Source: JAJDFU01 sp964595955
GTDB lineage: Bacteria > Bacteroidota > Bacteroidia > Chitinophagales > Saprospiraceae
Length of the DNA stretch: 64,000 bases
NCBI GenBank assembly: GCA_964595955.1
Contig: CAZQSF010000002.1
Coordinates: 27,824-91,823, forward strand
Direction: 5' to 3'
Part shown: piece by piece, positions 42,663 through 51,370 of the stretch
Layout of the letters: each line of letters starts with the position of its first letter
How positions within the stretch are numbered: position 1 is the stretch's first letter
Position numbers and translations under genes: made by a program
Notes under the pieces: model-generated
The model's database searches: none
Told to the model about the DNA's origin: nothing
The model's input: only the letters and a program-made list of their open reading frames with translations

Positions 42663-44276
42663 CTATTCCCCTTCCGTCGCGATTTTGGTAGATTGGATCG
42701 TATCCGGGGAGACCATTTCAGGAGCGGGTTCGTACAAATAGCAAGATAGCTTGTAAAAGTATTTCTCGTCCTTGATTCGAAAACCACTTTCTTCCAGGAA
42801 CTTCAGCGAAATCTCCTGAAGTTCGTTCTCTTCACCCTGCTTTTGGGCGCGCCTGGAAGGCGCTTTAGAAATGTACCAAAACTGTTTTTGCCCCCGAAAT
42901 TCTTCCTGGAAATCATCGGGCGTTCCGCCGGAAACCATAACCCCGTTGACCTGTACTTTTCCATCCGGAATGATGTAGGTGAACGGTTTTGCAGTATTGG
43001 GAAGGCTTACCTGCCCACTTTTTTGGTAAAAATCATAGGCGAAGACAAGTCGGTGCAAAACATAAATTTTTTCTTCAGGATCTGCCACTTCGGCCAGATA
43101 CTCCATGCAGTCTCGCAACCCACTTCGTTCGATGGGGTAGAAATAAAGAGTCTTGAACAGCAGGGCTCCGACCGGGAGGAGAGCCAAGAGGGAGAAAACG
43201 ATTTTATGCCTGGATAGTACTCTGGAGAATCGGAGCATTTCCAACCAGCCATAGACAAACAAAAAGATCAAAAATGGGCTGGAATACAGAACCAGGCGCG
43301 TGGCAAAAGGATAGAGTTTTAGCGCAGACATACCGAGATGGACCAGCAAGGGAAAGACAAGGATGAAAAGTAATGCGTATTTCCGCATGCTCGCCAGCCG
43401 GTATAGTCCTAACAGGACGAAAGGTAAGGGAACAAACCATAAAGACCTGCCAAATCCCAATACCCAACCGAACAAGTCGCTCAACGCATCGTGGGCGAAA
43501 ACCCCGAACTTCTTAGAGAATGGATCGAGCGGTAAAAATGCAGGATCCACCGTTTGCCAATAGGCAAGCATGTATTCCTTGGTAGGATGATCGTGAAAAA
43601 ACAGGAAGTAATACCCGGCAAAAAACCCAGACCAAACGGCCAGCACGCCCAGAAAGGCATATTCTTTTTTCAAATACACCCATTGGTAAAGCCCTAAAAG
43701 GCCTACCGTGAACAGGATGACTACGGCAATATTGGAAAACCAAATGGCAATTACGCCCAGCAAGGCGTAGAGAAAATAAGAGGTCGTTTTGTTTGCCTTA
43801 AAGCTCAGGTGAGCATTGAGAATGGCGAGTGTAAAAAATACATCTGTAGCGTATTGTTTTACCTCGGAGCCCAAAGCGATATGCTGGTAAAGCACACTAA
43901 AAACCCCGAGGCTCAAAAGAGCCAACCACTGATCATCTGAAACCTTCTTGACAAAACGGTAAACCAGCGGCAGAGAACCGAGATAGCCCAACAACGGAAA
44001 CAGACTAAGCGCATAGTCCGTATTTCCGAATATGAGCGTAAAAAGCTTTTCCACCCATAAAAACCCGATAGGTGCAATCTGATTGAAATCAAGGGGTTGT
44101 AATAGCTCCAGAAAGCTCCGATCAATGATATTTGAAGCCAGCATTACTTCATCCAACCAAAGCCCTCGATTAAAATAAAACTGGTATAGGGATAATACAA
44201 TTCCGGCGAGAACGGAAAGTGCGATGCCCCCCTTAAATATCCGGCTTGAAACGTCTTTATGATCTTCCATTTTCAT
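42663..44276 (-). CDS. GT39/PMT-like membrane glycosyltransferase
   Basis: 537 residues with about 10-11 transmembrane helices. The family pattern is present: an acidic residue in the first periplasmic loop (NRGLWLDEVMLASN), then a VKQYATD loop. Such GT-C enzymes take a sugar from a polyprenyl phosphate and add it to a lipid or protein outside the inner membrane. The C-terminal 100 residues are soluble. The start overlaps the GT2 stop by 4 bp (ATGA), so the donor lipid is probably made by that GT2. Substrate unknown. Confidence 0.82.
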   Translation of the reverse strand: MKMEDHKDVSSRIFKGGIALSVLAGIVLSLYQFYFNRGLWLDEVMLASNIIDRSFLELLQPLDFNQIAPIGFLWVEKLFTLIFGNTDYALSLFPLLGYLGSLPLVYRFVKKVSDDQWLALLSLGVFSVLYQHIALGSEVKQYATDVFFTLAILNAHLSFKANKTTSYFLYALLGVIAIWFSNIAVVILFTVGLLGLYQWVYLKKEYAFLGVLAVWSGFFAGYYFLFFHDHPTKEYMLAYWQTVDPAFLPLDPFSKKFGVFAHDALSDLFGWVLGFGRSLWFVPLPFVLLGLYRLASMRKYALLFILVFPLLVHLGMSALKLYPFATRLVLYSSPFLIFLFVYGWLEMLRFSRVLSRHKIVFSLLALLPVGALLFKTLYFYPIERSGLRDCMEYLAEVADPEEKIYVLHRLVFAYDFYQKSGQVSLPNTAKPFTYIIPDGKVQVNGVMVSGGTPDDFQEEFRGQKQFWYISKAPSRRAQKQGEENELQEISLKFLEESGFRIKDEKYFYKLSCYLYEPAPEMVSPDTIQSTKIATEGE

Positions 44277-45052
44277 TTAGCCTTAAACAAGCCATATTTA
44301 CCGATACAATAAATAGCCCTGAAGCCATCTTTCCATCCGATTTTTTTGCCCTCGGCATACGTTCGGCCATAGTAACTTATACCCACCTCGTAGATTCGAA
44401 TATTTGGAATCCGGGCTATTTTTGCGGTCACCTCCGGTTCAAAGCCGAATCGCTTTTCTTTTAAAGGAATGGACTGGATCACTTTCGTATTGAACATTTT
44501 GTAGCAGGTCTCCATATCAGTCAGGTTCAGGTTGGTCATCATATTCGAAAGGAACGTGAGGAACTTGTTGCCGATCGAATGCCAGAAAAACAAAATCCGG
44601 TGAGGATTATTGCCCATAAATCGGGATCCGTAAACGACGTCGGCATGCCCCAAAAGGATGGGTTTAAGCAGGTCGTTGTACTCCTCTGGATCGTATTCCA
44701 AGTCTGCATCCTGAATGATCAGGTATTCGCCGGTAGCTTTGGAAATCCCCGTGTGCAAAGCAGCTCCTTTTCCCTGATTTACTTCGTGCTCGAAGTACGA
44801 GATATTTAAATCGGGATTCTGGTCCATGTACCGGTGAATGGCTCCCTTTGTATCGTCTTTCGAGCAATCATTTACAATAATGATCTCTTTTGCAATGCCT
44901 TTGACCAGTTCAACCGCCTTCACCCGATCCAGGATCAAATGGATAGTCGCTTCCTCATTGTAAGCCGGAATAATGATCGAAAGGGTCTTAACTTCTATGT
45001 TCGTAGGTATAGTTTGGCTGCCTACACGCAAAATGGGTTCGCTTACTGTCAT
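44273..45052 (-). CDS. GT2 glycosyltransferase (polyprenyl-phosphate sugar synthase type)
   Basis: 259 residues, a GT-A fold enzyme starting with LSIIIPAYNEEATI. The nucleotide-sugar DxD is QDADLEYDP, and KFLTFLSNMMTNLNLTDME with YEVGISYYGRTY is close to the dolichol/undecaprenyl-phosphate mannose or glucose synthase family. There is no membrane tail. Immediately followed by the GT39 gene with a 4-bp overlap; the pair probably makes and uses a lipid-linked sugar donor. Confidence 0.9.
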   Translation of the reverse strand: MTVSEPILRVGSQTIPTNIEVKTLSIIIPAYNEEATIHLILDRVKAVELVKGIAKEIIIVNDCSKDDTKGAIHRYMDQNPDLNISYFEHEVNQGKGAALHTGISKATGEYLIIQDADLEYDPEEYNDLLKPILLGHADVVYGSRFMGNNPHRILFFWHSIGNKFLTFLSNMMTNLNLTDMETCYKMFNTKVIQSIPLKEKRFGFEPEVTAKIARIPNIRIYEVGISYYGRTYAEGKKIGWKDGFRAIYCIGKYGLFKAK

Positions 45053-45114
45053 GGGAAAAGTTTTTTGTGGGTGTGGGTTAAGGTGAACCTAATACGCTTT
45101 TTTGATTTTCGAAA

Positions 45115-46287
45115 TCATCCTGCTGCACCGGAAAGCAGGTTTTCCAGCACCCCAAAAATGCGTTGGAAAGCCATTTCCGTGAGATTCGACCCGCTGGGCA
45201 GGCAAAGCCCCTGTTCAAAAAGATTTTCGCACGTTCCCCCTCCGAAAAACGGAGCCGATTCAAACACGGGTTGCATGTGCATGGGTTTCCACAGCGGACG
45301 GGCTTCGATATTCTCTTCTGCCAGAGCGAGCCGAATTCGCTCGCGATTCAATCCTTTATTGCGTTTCGGGTCCACCAGAATGCAGGTCAGCCACCGGTTG
45401 CTGAATTGCCCCGGAGCCTCGTCCTGCCACTGCACGGCAAATCCTTTCTCATTCCAGCTATGGAAAAAGGACCGGTATTTCTCAAAATTCGCTCTGCGGC
45501 TGTGTATGCGCTCCGGGAGGACTTCCAATTGGCCGCGGCCTACTGCTGCCAGGATATTGCTGAGCCGGTAGTTGTACCCGATGTGGCTATGCTGATAGTG
45601 TGGTGCCGGGTCTCTGGCTTGTGAGGCCAGGAACCGGGCTTTTTGAATGAGGCTCTCATCCCGGCTCAGCAACGCCCCTCCCCCACTGGTTGTAATGATC
45701 TTGTTGCCGTTAAAGCTGAGGATTCCAAAGGTGCCGAAGGACCCGCATGCGGCGTCCTGAATGCGTGACCCTAATGCTTCGGCTGCATCCTCTATAATGG
45801 GGACTCCATAGCGTTCGGCCAGCGCCATCAGCTCTTCCATCCTGGCCGGCATACCGTACAGGTGAACGGGGATAATGGCTTTGGGTCTTTTCCCTAATTG
45901 GGTATAATGCCGAAGCGCATCTTCGAGGCTATTGGGATCCATATTCCAACTGCCAGGCTCCGAGTCGATGAAGACGGGGGTTGCGCCCTGATATACAATG
46001 GGGTTGGCGGAAGCCGAAAACGTCATACTCTGACACAGAACGACATCTCCGGCTTCCACCCCTGCCAGGATCAAGGCAAGGTGAATAGCCGCCGTACCGC
46101 TGCTCAAGGCCGCTGCGTTGCCTGCCCCGGTATACCTGGCCAGTTCTTGCTCGAATGCATTTACATGGGGCCCTAGCGGGGCAATCCAATTGGAATCAAA
46201 GGCGTCCTGTACATAACGCCGTTCGGCCTCACCCATGTGAGGTGAGGAAAGCCAGATCTTTTCTTTGGTTTGGGTATCCGGTGTCAT
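45115..46287 (-). CDS. DegT/DnrJ/EryC1/StrS sugar aminotransferase (PglE-like)
   Basis: 390 residues, fold type I PLP enzyme. LSSGTAAIHLAL binds the cofactor phosphate and Lys196 in SFNGNKIITT is the Schiff-base lysine; EDAAEALG carries the ring-binding Asp. It closely resembles sugar 4-aminotransferases that act on the keto sugar made by PglF/WbpM enzymes, and such a dehydratase is in the same locus. An acetyltransferase (PglD) that would complete bacillosamine is absent; an ATP-grasp gene is its neighbour instead. Confidence 0.9.
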   Translation of the reverse strand: MTPDTQTKEKIWLSSPHMGEAERRYVQDAFDSNWIAPLGPHVNAFEQELARYTGAGNAAALSSGTAAIHLALILAGVEAGDVVLCQSMTFSASANPIVYQGATPVFIDSEPGSWNMDPNSLEDALRHYTQLGKRPKAIIPVHLYGMPARMEELMALAERYGVPIIEDAAEALGSRIQDAACGSFGTFGILSFNGNKIITTSGGGALLSRDESLIQKARFLASQARDPAPHYQHSHIGYNYRLSNILAAVGRGQLEVLPERIHSRRANFEKYRSFFHSWNEKGFAVQWQDEAPGQFSNRWLTCILVDPKRNKGLNRERIRLALAEENIEARPLWKPMHMQPVFESAPFFGGGTCENLFEQGLCLPSGSNLTEMAFQRIFGVLENLLSGAAG

Positions 46288-46329
46288 GGGAAATCGAATT
46301 CAAATTTTTAGGGATGGAGAAGCGTGCTC

Positions 46330-47412
46330 CTACCGTCCCTTCTCATTTTCCTGGGTGAATAATTGGCTTTCCCGCATCAGCAAGGGCGAGGCATCCACAT
46401 CTCGGAGGAAGATGAGGTCGGGCTCGAACTGATGGACCCGAAAAGCCTGGTCGAAGCCCGGGTCTCCATCCAGCAAGCGCACGGTGTCTTCTGCAAAATT
46501 AGCGCCTCCCGCAGCAAAACAAATGGAAAAGGCCACGTGGCGAACGTTTACTTCGGTTATGAAGGGGCGGCCCCGGCTATCCTCCTTGAAGTCTACCGTA
46601 AAAAAGCCATGGGGGGTTGCCCCGGTATGTTCAAAAAGGAGAGTCATTGCTTTTTCAGCTGCTTCGACCAGGGCCGGCTCATTGATAAGCCGGCCGAAAG
46701 CCGTATTGCCGGTTATGCCGGACGGAGCTACTTTGGCCATGATGTACTGAACCCGCTCTGCGCAGGCGGCGCGTACCAGCCCCCCCTCGAAGTAGAGCAG
46801 CTTGCAGGCCAGATTGCGCCCCGGTAGAAAACTGCTGGCCAAAAACCGGTCCACGCCGGCATTGATCCTCAACCAGTTTTGAAGCGCAGGGCGGTCCTCC
46901 ACTTTCAGGGAACCCAGCCCGCTGGACCCCGAGGTGGAACGCACCCAGAAGGGATAGTCCAGAACCTCCTCGATGGATGCCCAATCCAGTTCCTCAGACC
47001 GAAAGGCAATGGACGGTGGCACCAGGCCGTATGGGGCAAGCACCCGGGTCATCTTCGATTTGTCTACAAGCAGTTGAGCGAGTTGGTAATCCGGCAACAA
47101 CACCTTGCAGGGGAAGGAAGAGCCTTCCGACGCTCTTTCCGACCAGGCCAACACCTCTTTCTCCGGCTGAATTAAGGCAATGTCGATCTGATGGTTTTCA
47201 AGTATGCCCTCCAAGGCAGGCCAGTAGTCTGGGTGCCCGGCCGGAGGCACCAGGTAAGTTTTATTGTAGAGGGTTTCATCGTACAGATCGCGGGCATGCG
47301 GATTGATGTCCGTGCCGATGAGTTCATACCGTGCGTAACGGCTGTACCAACGCAGGGAGCGGGCGATACTGCGAGGTGTAGGTCCTCCGACTCCGGTGAT
47401 TAGGATGCGCAT
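46330..47412 (-). CDS. ATP-grasp protein, CarB/PylC-like (ATP-grasp 1)
   Basis: 360 residues. N-terminal pre-ATP-grasp Rossmann-like domain (MRILITGVGGPTPRSIARSL) as in carbamoyl-phosphate synthetase, then an ATP-binding domain: FWVRSTSGSSGLGS holds the glycine-rich loop, and EVNVRHVAF the metal ligand region. The reaction type is carboxylate activation and ligation to an amine or thiol. The substrate pair is unknown; location between an aminotransferase and a phosphoglycosyl transferase suggests acylation of an amino sugar, which is inference. Confidence 0.82.
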   Translation of the reverse strand: MRILITGVGGPTPRSIARSLRWYSRYARYELIGTDINPHARDLYDETLYNKTYLVPPAGHPDYWPALEGILENHQIDIALIQPEKEVLAWSERASEGSSFPCKVLLPDYQLAQLLVDKSKMTRVLAPYGLVPPSIAFRSEELDWASIEEVLDYPFWVRSTSGSSGLGSLKVEDRPALQNWLRINAGVDRFLASSFLPGRNLACKLLYFEGGLVRAACAERVQYIMAKVAPSGITGNTAFGRLINEPALVEAAEKAMTLLFEHTGATPHGFFTVDFKEDSRGRPFITEVNVRHVAFSICFAAGGANFAEDTVRLLDGDPGFDQAFRVHQFEPDLIFLRDVDASPLLMRESQLFTQENEKGR

Positions 47413-47421
47413 GGGGTAAAG

Positions 47422-48450
47422 CTAGGTAATCGTTTTGAGATGTTGATCCAATACGGGCTTCAACCCAGACTTCACCGGCAGCTGCCAGAGCAACTTACAC
47501 CAATCGTGGTTACCTTCTACCAGCTCGGGACCATCCGCCGTAATGGCGACATCCCAGCCGATGGAACGATTCGAGGTGTTCAGCAGGGCTGCCCGGCGAA
47601 CCATATCCAGCGTTTCTTCCCAATAAGGAACCTGAAACCCCACAATCGGCAGGCCGGTCACCGGGTGAACGGATTCATCCGATTTGGTGATATCACTATA
47701 AACGCCCGGACCATCCACGCGGCCGGTTTCGAGCTGAATGGGAGCAGCCAGGTTGCCGGCTGCCAGATTGTCCACTATCGAATCGACGGTAATGCGCAAG
47801 CGAGCACCGAGGATTTCGACCTCATCCCGCGCATTCAATTGGGTGATAATCCGGACCGTATTCAAACCCGAAGGCGAAAGAGCCATAATATCGGGATGTT
47901 GTTCGATGAATTCCTCTGCCAGATCGTTTTCCGTTTCCACCATGCGCTGAACCAGAGATTGAGGGGTGAAGTCCGAACACGGGCGAACTTCCACCCCCCG
48001 GCCGCATTGCCCATGGGAGCCTTTCAAAACAATTTTCCCCGAAGAATTGGCCAGTAAGCGTTCTCCTACAGCCGGGTCGGCTTGCAATTCATCCAGGGAG
48101 GCATGATCGTGTCGGATGAAGGGCGCATATGCCTTGAGAAAAATCCGTTTGTCCTCCAGAACAGCGCGATGCACCTTGGGATTCATAGCCAACTGGTATT
48201 CATACATGTAGCCGGTTCCGGCAAAGCGGGCCCGTTCCGGATCACTCAGCTCAAAAAAGCGGAACTGGAAATATTCCAGGAGAGAAATATTGTATTTCAG
48301 AGACGACCAAAGCACGTCGGCCAGCAAGCTCGGATAAGACCGTCCTGCCAATTTGCGCGTGTGGTTCATGAACCTATTCAGCGCGTTTCGATCGAGCTTT
48401 TTCAGGTAGTACCCCAGATAGAGTAGACGGTTCGCTGTCTGCATTGCCAT
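47422..48450 (-). CDS. Sugar-transfer-associated ATP-grasp protein (ATP-grasp 2)
   Basis: 342 residues from ATG 48450; 48444 is also possible. Later ATGs would remove the conserved start RLLYLGYYLKKLD. The family (ATPgrasp_ST) has WSSLKYNISLLEYFQFRFFEL near residue 50 and KGSHGQCGRGV for ATP; VEGNHDWCKL at the end supplies metal ligands. Members accompany sugar transferases in Bacteroidota; substrate unknown. Its first 77 bp overlap the C-terminal end of the PglC-like gene in another frame. Confidence 0.85.
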   Translation of the reverse strand: MAMQTANRLLYLGYYLKKLDRNALNRFMNHTRKLAGRSYPSLLADVLWSSLKYNISLLEYFQFRFFELSDPERARFAGTGYMYEYQLAMNPKVHRAVLEDKRIFLKAYAPFIRHDHASLDELQADPAVGERLLANSSGKIVLKGSHGQCGRGVEVRPCSDFTPQSLVQRMVETENDLAEEFIEQHPDIMALSPSGLNTVRIITQLNARDEVEILGARLRITVDSIVDNLAAGNLAAPIQLETGRVDGPGVYSDITKSDESVHPVTGLPIVGFQVPYWEETLDMVRRAALLNTSNRSIGWDVAITADGPELVEGNHDWCKLLWQLPVKSGLKPVLDQHLKTIT

Positions 48451-49051
48451 AGCCGGTAAAGGGTTGCATGGGGCGTTCATCGCTTTGATTGACCCCTTCG
48501 CGTTTAATCACTTTCAGAAAGGTCATCCAGAGAATGCGCAGGTCCAAGGCAAAACTCTGGTGATCGACGTAGTAAACGTCCAGGTCGAACTTCTTCGGCC
48601 AGGGGATGCTGTTTCGCCCATTGACCTGAGCCCAGCCGGTGATGCCCGGCCTGACCTCGTGGCGCCTTCGATGCACTGCACTATACAAGGGCAAGTACTT
48701 AAACAGCAAAGGCCTGGGGCCGACGAGGCTCATATCGCCCTGGAGGACGTTTACCAGTTGGGGAAGTTCATCCAGGGAAGTTTTCCGAATAAAGCGTCCA
48801 AAAGAAGTAAGTCGCTCATTATCCGGAAGAAGTATCCCTTTTTCATCTCGCGCATCCGTCATGGACTTGAACTTAATAATCCTAATTTCTTCTTCCCGAT
48901 ACCCCGGACGGCGTTGAAAAAAGAACGGCTTTCCTTTGTTGACAAAAATCAGGACCAGAGTTACAAGTACAATCGGGATACCGAATAGTAACAGAAGGGT
49001 CAAGGCTGCCAAAAAATCAAAAAAGCGCTTTACGTAATTTCGGTAAAACAT
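48374..49051 (-). CDS. PglC-like phosphoglycosyl transferase (glycan initiation)
   Basis: 225 residues. One N-terminal re-entrant membrane helix (about 10-37), then FFFQRRPGYREEEI, IKFKSMTD, the catalytic SLDELPQL (Asp94-Glu95) and SLVGPRPLL. It moves a sugar phosphate from its UDP donor to undecaprenyl phosphate on the inner face, the first membrane step of glycan assembly. Its last 20 residues run into the next gene's start. A palindrome GGAAAT-CA-ATTTCC (49053-49066) and the MITE-like element lie just upstream. Confidence 0.93.
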   Translation of the reverse strand: MFYRNYVKRFFDFLAALTLLLLFGIPIVLVTLVLIFVNKGKPFFFQRRPGYREEEIRIIKFKSMTDARDEKGILLPDNERLTSFGRFIRKTSLDELPQLVNVLQGDMSLVGPRPLLFKYLPLYSAVHRRRHEVRPGITGWAQVNGRNSIPWPKKFDLDVYYVDHQSFALDLRILWMTFLKVIKREGVNQSDERPMQPFTGYGNADSEPSTLSGVLPEKARSKRAE

Positions 49052-49079
49052 GGGAAATCAATTTCCGAGAGTATCCAAT

Positions 49080-49244
49080 TAGAAGCCATCTCAATAATAT
49101 CCTTTGGCCTGCAAACGGATCTTTTGGCACCAGATTTCGTTACAAAAAGCGTCACGTAGCTGGGGCTATGCTCCGTTTTTGCGCCTCATCTGGTACCAAA
49201 ATCTCTCATTTTCGCCATCAAAAACATTTTTGAGATGGCTTCTA
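49080..49244. mobile_element. 165-bp palindromic MITE-like element inside the glycan operon
   Basis: Perfect 15-bp terminal inverted repeats: TAGAAGCCATCTCAA (49080-49094) and its complement (49230-49244). Inside, TTTTGGCACCAGAT (49122-49135) pairs with ATCTGGTACCAAAA (49188-49201), and CAAAAA (49143-49148) with the 49174-49181 segment, all around one centre, so the whole element can fold into one long hairpin. It has no ORF. No clear target duplication. It lies 12 bp after the 49257 gene stop and 28 bp before the phosphoglycosyl transferase start. Confidence 0.6.
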
Positions 49245-49256
49245 GTATTTTCGGCT

Positions 49257-50432
49257 CTATGGCCTCACAGGCGAACCTGTAGACGGATGGGGTCGCACTT
49301 TCTTCTGATCGGCACATATCTGTTCGCCCAACTCATGAGCAGACATAAACTCCACCTCCGGCCAGGTAGCTACGATTTTTTGGAGGAGCGTTTTTAGTGC
49401 TCGCAGGCCCGTCGCCCGGTTTTTCTCGTCCAGGTGGCCGCAAAAATTTACGCGATGAGAACTGATGTGCGCTGGCCGCCTCCAACGGAAGGCCGCAGCG
49501 ATCTGCTCCAGGGCAAAATTCACCCAGTCCAGCCCCCAGTCTTCGGCGGGCTCGAAAACGACATTGCGAACCAGGAAGGTCTGCCCAAACTGGTTTTGTT
49601 TCCCGGTGTAGCGAAGGCGTTTTCGATACTTGCCGGAACCCTGGTGCTCATTGAAAAGCAGAGCGCTTTCGATGTAGCGGACGCCCCCTCGTGCCAGCGT
49701 TTCGTGCAGGCTGTGATGTTCTCGCCCTGCCGGAGCATTGAATAGAGAGGCCGGAGTCCCGAAAACCCGCTCGAAGGCGGCCAGTCCTTCGCTTGCAATA
49801 TCCTGGAGTTTCTTCTGCTCATTAAATTCCTCAAAGTGAAAGGCGGCAGGGTATTCGATGTTGGGAAAAGGCCGGGATGAAATACGGGCATAACAGCGTT
49901 GCTGTAAATTCAGCATGAGTTCGGGGTCCCGTTTCCGCAATAAATGGTTGAATACTTTGAGGTTCAGGTGTTCGCGTCCGTGGTATTGAGGCAAGAAGAT
50001 ACCCGCCCTCATGCCCTCCTTCCAGAGTTCCCAAGCTCCTTTGTGGGCAGGCAATTTGGCCAAGGTGGCCGGCAAAAGTTCGTTGTAGAATTGAACATAG
50101 CCATTTTCTATAATGCGTTCGAAATCGATATTCATAGGCAAGGCCAAGGGTGTAAACACAGCATGTCTCCCCCGGCTGTCTCGTACGGCAGTAAGTACTT
50201 CAAAAAGTGCGCTCAAATCATCGGCCGTCTCCAGGCTATCGTATAGATCAAAGCGAGAGAAAACCCTCAGCCCCTTCTTATCCAGCACCTCCCGGGCTGC
50301 CTTGGAGGCCAGGCGGACATTGCCATAATCATCTACAGCGAAGACCACAATTTTTCGGTCAGTTTTCCAACCGATCAGATTTTTTGCCTGAAGCAGGAGT
50401 CGCCTTCTAAGGTTTTCGAGTGGATTACTCAT
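49257..50432 (-). CDS. NodB-like (polysaccharide deacetylase superfamily) protein, paralogue 1
   Basis: 391 residues from ATG 50432, which overlaps the upstream stop by 4 bp; the frame extends 106 codons further but inside the neighbour. NodB-superfamily metal sites are visible: Asp34-Asp35 in FAVDDYGN, His151 and His155 in QYHGREHLN (HxxxH), and SSHRVNF near the end. A related gene is at 62772 in this locus. I do not recognise a named family with an assayed substrate; removal of an acyl group from a glycan, or a lyase reaction, are the options. No signal peptide, so cytoplasmic. Confidence 0.72.
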   Translation of the reverse strand: MSNPLENLRRRLLLQAKNLIGWKTDRKIVVFAVDDYGNVRLASKAAREVLDKKGLRVFSRFDLYDSLETADDLSALFEVLTAVRDSRGRHAVFTPLALPMNIDFERIIENGYVQFYNELLPATLAKLPAHKGAWELWKEGMRAGIFLPQYHGREHLNLKVFNHLLRKRDPELMLNLQQRCYARISSRPFPNIEYPAAFHFEEFNEQKKLQDIASEGLAAFERVFGTPASLFNAPAGREHHSLHETLARGGVRYIESALLFNEHQGSGKYRKRLRYTGKQNQFGQTFLVRNVVFEPAEDWGLDWVNFALEQIAAAFRWRRPAHISSHRVNFCGHLDEKNRATGLRALKTLLQKIVATWPEVEFMSAHELGEQICADQKKVRPHPSTGSPVRP

Positions 50433-51364
50433 GCTGCGGAAGAAGAAGTTTTTTGGGCCAAGGTATCTAGGGAAAGGGCAGGTAGTCCTTGGGGAGTATT
50501 TGCGGCCTGCGCGATGAGCTCGTCCATACGAACAAAGGAGTTTCGCTGCAGCAGGGCCCGTAGTTTTGGCAAGGTCGCATTCCGATTCCACCACATCGAA
50601 CGCATTTTGAGTCGGGTGAGGACCGGCACCGCGCGCAATGCCTCGAAATAATAGGCGGGATATCGCTCCGTATCCACTTCGTAAGGATGCATATACAGGA
50701 TAACGGGTTTTTCCCGATTGGTGCGATCGAAGGCTTTTTTCAGAAACCAAAGCGGCAACAGACGGAGATAGCTCCCCCCGCTGAAAGGCAATCGCTTATC
50801 CCGCCAGGAAAGAGTAGAAATGGGAACTTCTACCAGAGTTCGGCCCTCCTTTGTTTTGACTTGAATCATGTCCGGCGGGAAGCCGGACCAGCCATACCGG
50901 CCTGAGGCAGCGGGCATGATGCTGCTGTCGTAAGTGAAGCCGCATTCGGCAATTACGTCCAACCCCCATGCCGTTTCGGGCGAAATGGAAAAAGCAGGTG
51001 CCCGGTGGCCACGTACCACTTGGCCGATTATATCTTCCAGTCTTGCCTTGGCTTCAGAAAGCTCTCTCCGGGCCTGCACAGGGGTCATTTGATTGAACAA
51101 AAGGTGATGATACCCGTGTACGCCGACCTCATGCCCCCGGCGGGCTATGTCGCGGACCAGGTTGGGAAAATCCTCGGCTACCTTGCCTAGGGTGAAAAAG
51201 GTACCCTTTATCTGTTGTTCATCCAAAAGATCCAACACTGCGCGAGTGCATCGCACGACTCGATCGGTCTGCGGAACGTGTGTGCCGAAAACATCGCGCA
51301 TGGCTATGCTAATGCCGTCCTCGACATCTACAGTAAAAACAGAAGGGATTCCTTTCTTCTCCAT
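50429..51364 (-). CDS. Polysaccharide deacetylase, DUF3473 (XrtA-type)
   Basis: 311 residues. NodB motif 1 is TVDVEDG (Asp13, Asp16), motif 2 is HGYHH (His83-His87), motif 3 RGHRAPAFSIS, then a DUF3473 tail (RLPFSGGSYLRLLPLWFL, YMHPYEVD). This subfamily is found in exosortase/XrtA exopolysaccharide loci. It removes N-acetyl groups from the polymer or a lipid-linked intermediate. No exosortase is in the window. No signal peptide. 4-bp overlap with the next gene; 6 bp from the sulfotransferase. Confidence 0.9.
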   Translation of the reverse strand: MEKKGIPSVFTVDVEDGISIAMRDVFGTHVPQTDRVVRCTRAVLDLLDEQQIKGTFFTLGKVAEDFPNLVRDIARRGHEVGVHGYHHLLFNQMTPVQARRELSEAKARLEDIIGQVVRGHRAPAFSISPETAWGLDVIAECGFTYDSSIMPAASGRYGWSGFPPDMIQVKTKEGRTLVEVPISTLSWRDKRLPFSGGSYLRLLPLWFLKKAFDRTNREKPVILYMHPYEVDTERYPAYYFEALRAVPVLTRLKMRSMWWNRNATLPKLRALLQRNSFVRMDELIAQAANTPQGLPALSLDTLAQKTSSSAA

Positions 51365-51370
51365 CGCTTT

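Noticed and set aside
48369..48480. Later ATG (48369) as start of the sugar-transfer-associated ATP-grasp gene, avoiding overlap
   Set aside because: It would remove the conserved family N-terminus, so the overlapping start was preferred.
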